A program made the position numbers and the translations under genes. A stretch of 64,000 bases of DNA from Hydrogenovibrio sp965140365 (lineage in GTDB: Bacteria; Pseudomonadota; Gammaproteobacteria; Thiomicrospirales; Thiomicrospiraceae): NCBI GenBank assembly GCA_965140365.1, contig OZ223196.1; one strand, 5' to 3'. Positions within the stretch are counted from its first letter, which is position 1; every line of letters begins with the position of its first letter. Shown here one piece after another: positions 59,747 through 64,000 of this stretch. The notes below the pieces were generated by a model that searched no databases, was not told the origin of the DNA, and worked only from the letters and a program-made list of their open reading frames with translations.

Positions 59747-61318
59747 TCAAGCTGAAAAATCTGCCAGGCTGGAGAGCCTCTCAGCTGGCTGACAGCCGGT
59801 AAAATCTCTTAAGGTCGGCATGGTTTGCAACAAACCGGATGTCGACAATTCCTGATAACGGTTATGCAATGCCTTTTCAATTCTCACCGCTTTGGTTTGC
59901 GCTCTATCTTTCGATCCCGGAACCCGCCCGTCATAATCGCAACGGATGATGATCGGAATCGGTCGCCCTTTTTTGACGTTCAGACCTTTGAAGATCTTGA
60001 TACCGACATCCACATCGTTCACACCTTCTTCCACCGTATCGAGGAAGCTGTAATAACTCAGATTGCGAAGCTGTACTTCTTCGAAGCCGTTACCGACTCC
60101 GATAAACCTTTCCGCATGACCGATATCGCTATAGCAACCGTTTTCATATCGGTTGACATAGGCCAGTTGCGAGAAGTTGTTCGCAATCAACCAGGCAATC
60201 AGGGTATTCACCCCCGATTGTGGCAAGGTTGAGCTTTTGTTCAGATTGCAATCATCGATTGCGCGCTCAATCGCTTGCTTCGCTTGGTCTGCCGACAAAT
60301 CAGCCGTCTGCTGATACAATTGATCGGTTTCCACAAAGCGTTGCAAACACACCTTGCCTTGCTCGTTCGGAATATGAATTTTCAAACTGTCGTCATCGGT
60401 ATTCATTCCAATCAACAAGGTCTGAACACTCGCACCACATCCGAAACGATTTTCAATCGCCTGTCTAAAATCCTTGAGTTTTGTTAGTGCAGCCTCCGCT
60501 GCTTTTTGGTCATCACTCCCATGGGCCGCACACCCCTGATGTGTCGGATCGGCTTTGGAAAAGTGATATACCGCAATCTTTAAATAACGCGTCGGTTCTT
60601 CAGCCGAATTTGGCTTACCTTCTCTGAACCGCGTGTGTTCAATAAACACCCAGTTTCTGACACTTTCGCTGATATCAAATAATGAACCCGCATGGGCTTT
60701 TCTTCTTACAGCACTATAAGGCAGTCTGAGTACATAACTCACTACATGAGCAAGACGTCCATCCGCACAAGGCGCAATGCCTACGGCGTGAAATCCCGCT
60801 TCTTTAAAAATGCGTTCGGCTTCTTGTTTTCGCTGGCCCATTAATGGGTCATTGATATAGAAGTCTTCCGACATTCGAATAAATTGTGCAAAGAGGGTTT
60901 TGGCGTACAGTTTCTGAAACGCTTTCTGAGATTGAAAATTCAATTCAGATTGCCAATCGTCTTCTGTCAGCTTTACACCCAACTTTGCAAACAGCGCTTG
61001 GTTGGCCCAAGCCACAAATCCCGGTTTGCCCTGCTGCGTCAAAATGTCTTTCAAAACGGTTTCGATGTCATCAAAACGTGCTTTGATATCCACTTCATAA
61101 CGACGCAACAATTCATTTTGAGCCTCGTTAACCAAAGCATGAGTGCCGGCCATTGCTAGAGTCGTATCAACTCTGTCCTGTCTTCCGATTTCATCCATCA
61201 CTTCCGTTGCAACCGTCGCACCATGAGCAGTCGGTTTCTTTTGTTGCCACAAAGGGTTCGATGGAATCGGTTTCCAAAACAATGACTTTTGACGATAGTT
61301 CTTTTTTGTAGAATTCAT
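59747..61318 (-). CDS. csoSCA: Carboxysomal carbonic anhydrase CsoSCA
   Basis: A 523-residue epsilon (divergent beta) carbonic anhydrase that converts bicarbonate to CO2 inside the carboxysome. Zinc ligands fit Cys184 (APCADGRL), His252 and Cys263 (H-x10-C in VYHFSKADPTHQGC), matching the Halothiobacillus enzyme's Cys, His and Cys; Asp186 and Arg188 in CADGR form the catalytic dyad. The N-terminal helical domain begins after a disordered tail that would bind RuBisCO. Spacing to csoS2 is 29 bp. Confidence 0.96.
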   Translation of the reverse strand: MNSTKKNYRQKSLFWKPIPSNPLWQQKKPTAHGATVATEVMDEIGRQDRVDTTLAMAGTHALVNEAQNELLRRYEVDIKARFDDIETVLKDILTQQGKPGFVAWANQALFAKLGVKLTEDDWQSELNFQSQKAFQKLYAKTLFAQFIRMSEDFYINDPLMGQRKQEAERIFKEAGFHAVGIAPCADGRLAHVVSYVLRLPYSAVRRKAHAGSLFDISESVRNWVFIEHTRFREGKPNSAEEPTRYLKIAVYHFSKADPTHQGCAAHGSDDQKAAEAALTKLKDFRQAIENRFGCGASVQTLLIGMNTDDDSLKIHIPNEQGKVCLQRFVETDQLYQQTADLSADQAKQAIERAIDDCNLNKSSTLPQSGVNTLIAWLIANNFSQLAYVNRYENGCYSDIGHAERFIGVGNGFEEVQLRNLSYYSFLDTVEEGVNDVDVGIKIFKGLNVKKGRPIPIIIRCDYDGRVPGSKDRAQTKAVRIEKALHNRYQELSTSGLLQTMPTLRDFTGCQPAERLSSLADFSA

Positions 61319-61347
61319 CTAACACTCACACTTTCGTTACACAATCA

Positions 61348-63339
61348 TTAAGCTCTAGCACCGCCCGACAAAGTCACTTTCGCGCCCGTGTCGGTATTAC
61401 CGGATGAACCCGTAATCGGACTCATCGGCACTTCGGCATTGGCCCCCGGCGTAAACTGCGCAGCCGCCATAGGAGACTGTTTAGCCGTGCCACGAACCGA
61501 GGCATTACGCTGTGCCGCCCAAGGTCCATCCGTACCGGTGACTTTGGAACCTCTGTCCCATCCGTCACCGGTAATTCTCGACCCTTGTTCCGGCGCAGGT
61601 TCTGCCATCGCCACTGGAGCGGCTTGCGCTTGCCCCACCATCATCGGAAAATCCGACTCGCCCGGTGCCGCGGCATTGTTAGAATCACATACCATGGCGG
61701 TTTGATCGTTGCCTTGATAATGTGTCCCTGAAACCAATTCACAAGCCCCTTTTTGAGCACCTGTCAGTCCCTGAGGCCCCGGTTGAACACCTGAAATGGA
61801 CGGGTTAGCGCCTTGACGCTGCCGAACCTTTATTTCAGTTTGCTGATCAACCGAGCACAATTGTGCTTGCTCAGCGCCCGTATAAGGTGTGCCGGTTACC
61901 GCTTGACAATCGCCGGTTTCTGCACCCGTCATACCGTAGTAAGCACCACTGCGTTCCCCCGTGACCTTTTGGCCGCGACTGGTTCCAGAAGCGGTTACCT
62001 TGGTGGCCGTATCGGTGGCGGGCATTTGGCATAAAGCCTCCGCCTCTTCCACACTCTGGTAGCCTGTACCCGTAACAGATTTACAACTTCCTGCTTCACC
62101 GCCGGTTACGGCTTCCAGGCGGCCCACCTGGGTACCTGTCGTCGTATTACCTTTGGCCGTTTGCGAAGGCATTACCTTTTGCGGCGCTTTCGCCGGTGTT
62201 TTTGGCTTAATCGTTGTCGATTGAGACTGTCGATTGTCGCCACCGGTGATTTTGTTACCGTTGCTCTGCGCTGGCTGAGACATCACCGAAAAACCGGTTG
62301 CATTCGCTTTCGCAGGAACGGAACCACAGTACATTTGACTCTGGTCGGCCGGCAAATACTCGGTTCCTGTAATGGATGAACAGGTTCCTGTTTCATTACC
62401 GGTCATTTTTTCAGCTCGCCCGACTTCGGTTCCGCTCACGCTTTGACCACGAGTGGTTTGCGTTTGCGTCACTTTTGCCGGCCTCGCCTCAGGTTGAGAA
62501 CTGCAGCTCGCATTGAACTCTTCAGAGCCCAAATATTCCGTGCCGCTCACCAATTGACATGCACCGGTTTCAGCGCCTGTCATTTTCTTTTCACCTTGAC
62601 CGACTTGCGTACCGGAAACGGTTTGACCACTTAGAGTTTGTGACTCGCCCACTTTTTGGGGTAACGGGTCGCTATTTCTCGGTTGCCGCATAGGTCGTGA
62701 ACCGCCAGTTGAACAGGTTTTGCCTTTAGCGCATTTTTCGGCACGAACTTGCTTTGCAATCTCGCGCGTCGATGCATCCGGATTCGCCAATTTGGCTTTG
62801 GCACCAGACTGACTTGTGCCTTTCGCTTTAAAAGCCTCCTGCCCGACTTTGCCTTTAGCTTGCGCCTGACGGTAGGCCTTCGATTGAAGGCGTCCGCTCG
62901 GTTGCACGGCCACTTCAGGTTTTACCGCTTTACGGCGTTCTGAACGTGCCGCAGGCTTCGGTGTCTTAGACTGACGAGGTTCGACAATCGGCTCTTCCGG
63001 TTTTTGCTTGGCTTTCGCCTTCTGACTAGGGTGAGACGTTGACTTAGCCGCATCTGCCGCACTTTTCCCGTTTTTCTGTTGCTGTCTTTTCTGTTTCGCC
63101 GCTTCACGCCCTGCTGCGGACGCCGGAGTTGGCGCAGCAGCTGAAACTTGGCGACGAGAGCGAGACGGCTTAGAAGCAACTGGAGAAGGTGCAGGTGCCG
63201 CCGTTGTCGCAACCGGCTCGGGAGTGGATGGACGCTGGCGCGTCGCTGTCGAAGCTGACGCCTGCCCTCCCTTTCCTTTCACCTGTGCTTTTCGGCGCGC
63301 AATCGCTGCGGCTCGACCGCTTTGAGCATTGTTACTCAT
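61348..63339 (-). CDS. csoS2: CsoS2 carboxysome assembly scaffold
   Basis: A 663-residue disordered scaffold. The N-terminal region (1-220) has basic RuBisCO-binding motifs such as GRAAAIARRKAQVKGKG and GRLQSKAYRQAQAKGK. The middle has five M-repeats with V(T/S)GT and paired cysteines, at about 229-279, 289-338, 389-437, 447-495 and 503-551, with a degenerate half-repeat at 339-388. The C-terminal shell-anchoring region runs 552-663. At 663 residues it is shorter than the 869-residue Halothiobacillus protein. The ATG at 63339 has AAGGAGG 7 nt upstream; the open frame further up overlaps cbbS and is rejected. Confidence 0.95.
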   Translation of the reverse strand: MSNNAQSGRAAAIARRKAQVKGKGGQASASTATRQRPSTPEPVATTAAPAPSPVASKPSRSRRQVSAAAPTPASAAGREAAKQKRQQQKNGKSAADAAKSTSHPSQKAKAKQKPEEPIVEPRQSKTPKPAARSERRKAVKPEVAVQPSGRLQSKAYRQAQAKGKVGQEAFKAKGTSQSGAKAKLANPDASTREIAKQVRAEKCAKGKTCSTGGSRPMRQPRNSDPLPQKVGESQTLSGQTVSGTQVGQGEKKMTGAETGACQLVSGTEYLGSEEFNASCSSQPEARPAKVTQTQTTRGQSVSGTEVGRAEKMTGNETGTCSSITGTEYLPADQSQMYCGSVPAKANATGFSVMSQPAQSNGNKITGGDNRQSQSTTIKPKTPAKAPQKVMPSQTAKGNTTTGTQVGRLEAVTGGEAGSCKSVTGTGYQSVEEAEALCQMPATDTATKVTASGTSRGQKVTGERSGAYYGMTGAETGDCQAVTGTPYTGAEQAQLCSVDQQTEIKVRQRQGANPSISGVQPGPQGLTGAQKGACELVSGTHYQGNDQTAMVCDSNNAAAPGESDFPMMVGQAQAAPVAMAEPAPEQGSRITGDGWDRGSKVTGTDGPWAAQRNASVRGTAKQSPMAAAQFTPGANAEVPMSPITGSSGNTDTGAKVTLSGGARA

Positions 63340-63398
63340 GCTAAAGCCTCCTTTTCGTCTTGATGACTCGTTTAATCTCGTTATTCGTTCCGTGCGAA

Positions 63399-63740
63399 TT
63401 ACATTCCGCGAGGACGGTAAACTACAAAATTGTGCCCTTGACACTGGGTGTAGTTGTCATATCCAATCAAACGAATCAAGTGGTTTGGGTAAGCGGCGCG
63501 ACAGGCGTCCAACTCAACCAAAACTTCATTTGGATCACGCGTACCAAACAATGGTAGCTTCCACATTCCCCAGTAATGTGCTGAGGCATTGGCCGGATCT
63601 TCATGCTCTAGAGCTGGTGTCCAGCCCTGGTTGATGATGTAAACAATCTGGTCGTAAACCTCATCCGCATTGAATTCCGGTAAAAACGAGAAGGTTTCCA
63701 ACGTGTACTGAGTACGGTAATCATCTGTTTGCATTGACAT
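63399..63740 (-). CDS. cbbS: RuBisCO small subunit, form IA
   Basis: A 113-residue small subunit: YTLETFSFLPEFNADEVYDQI and GWTPALEHEDP, with HYWGMWKLPLFGTRDPNEVL, the usual form I features. With CbbL it makes the hexadecameric RuBisCO packed in the carboxysome. It lies 45 bp after cbbL and 59 bp before csoS2, the standard cso order. Confidence 0.97.
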   Translation of the reverse strand: MSMQTDDYRTQYTLETFSFLPEFNADEVYDQIVYIINQGWTPALEHEDPANASAHYWGMWKLPLFGTRDPNEVLVELDACRAAYPNHLIRLIGYDNYTQCQGHNFVVYRPRGM

Positions 63741-63785
63741 TTTTATCTCCTTGTATTGTTAGGATTCATTCAAATAAGATGCGGC

Positions 63786-64000
63786 TTAGCCCACATCCAA
63801 TTTGTCAACGGTATCGAACTCGAACTTGATCTCTTTCCAAGTTTCCAGAGCGACTGCCAATTCTTTACTCGTACGAGCCGCATCTCTCAAGATGTCTCCA
63901 CCCTCTCTTTCCAGGTCACGACCTTCGTTACGTGCTTTAACACAAGCTTCCAATGCCACACGGTTGGCTGCCGCACCGGCTGCGTTACCGCCTGGGTGAC
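63786..64000 (-). CDS. cbbL: RuBisCO large subunit, form IA (3' part only)
   Basis: The C-terminal 70 residues of the large subunit, with its start outside the window. The visible end has ACVKARNEGRDLEREGGDIL, RDAARTSKELAVALETWKEI and FEFDTVDKLDVG, matching form IA enzymes of carboxysome operons. It is the first gene of the cso operon in the window's minus direction and lies 45 bp before cbbS. Confidence 0.95.
   Translation of the reverse strand, partial: HPGGNAAGAAANRVALEACVKARNEGRDLEREGGDILRDAARTSKELAVALETWKEIKFEFDTVDKLDVG

Noticed and set aside
61388..62943. Several plus-strand frames opposite csoS2
   Set aside because: The repetitive, GC-patterned csoS2 gene leaves antisense frames open; none has gene-like features.
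1..64000. CRISPR array, tRNA or rRNA genes, complete insertion sequence
   Set aside because: No regularly spaced repeats, no cloverleaf or rRNA segments and no transposase frame were found by reading both strands.

Overview
The window looks like a contiguous piece of chromosome from a sulfur-oxidising, CO2-fixing gammaproteobacterium of the Hydrogenovibrio / Thiomicrospira / Thiomicrorhabdus group. This is an inference from gene content: an alpha-carboxysome operon with form IA RuBisCO, a PII-like protein, Ham1, CsoS1D, CbbR and a ChrA-family transporter, next to typical gammaproteobacterial housekeeping operons. No tRNA, rRNA, CRISPR array or intact insertion sequence was found.

Layout. 1-1.25 kb: the 3' end of apaH and two small unknown genes on the plus strand. 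1.26-9.1 kb (minus strand): the classic translation operon thrS-infC-rpmI-rplT-pheS-pheT-ihfA-merR, with a rare AUC start for infC and an intrinsic terminator between rplT and pheS. 9.2-14.1 kb: a 160-bp inverted-repeat-bounded element, a secreted rhodanese, an isoaspartyl-methyltransferase homologue, a probable competence pair (periplasmic ATP-dependent DNA ligase and ComEA) and a large lipoprotein. 14.3-41.9 kb: a surface-polysaccharide locus. It holds a Wzz-like chain-length protein, a polyprenyl-phosphate sugar-phosphate transferase, a GDP-D-rhamnose branch (manB, manC, gmd, rmd), a glycosyltransferase, Wzy- and Wzx-like proteins, an acyl-decoration module (ACP, KAS III, AAC(3)-like and hexapeptide transferases), and a complete pseudaminic-acid-type pathway (pseB, C, H, G, I plus an SpsF-type cytidylyltransferase fused to a class III aminotransferase). 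glmS heads the operon and could supply the amino sugar. The segment from about 23.3 to 29.2 kb is clearly more AT-rich, which suggests acquired DNA.

42.1-52.4 kb: rsmI, lpoA, yraN, a methyltransferase and an AddAB-like helicase-nuclease pair, with the second copy of the 160-bp repeat between rsmI and lpoA. 52.5-56.5 kb (minus strand): chrA, cbbR, csoS1D, ham1 and the PII-like CPII gene, a satellite unit for carbon-concentration regulation and transport. 56.8-64 kb (minus strand): the core carboxysome operon cbbL(partial)-cbbS-csoS2-csoSCA-csoS4A-csoS4B-csoS1 x3-bfr-like-acRAF-mcdB-like, ending in a strong terminator. No mcdA or cbbQ/cbbO is present in the window.

The most striking sequence-level signal is not a gene. 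The 10-bp palindrome CCAGGCCTGG occurs 14 times exactly, with at least eight one-mismatch copies, in all three reading frames and also between genes. Chance predicts far fewer than one. This resembles the highly iterated palindromes of cyanobacteria, and it sits in a window that also carries competence and recombination genes.
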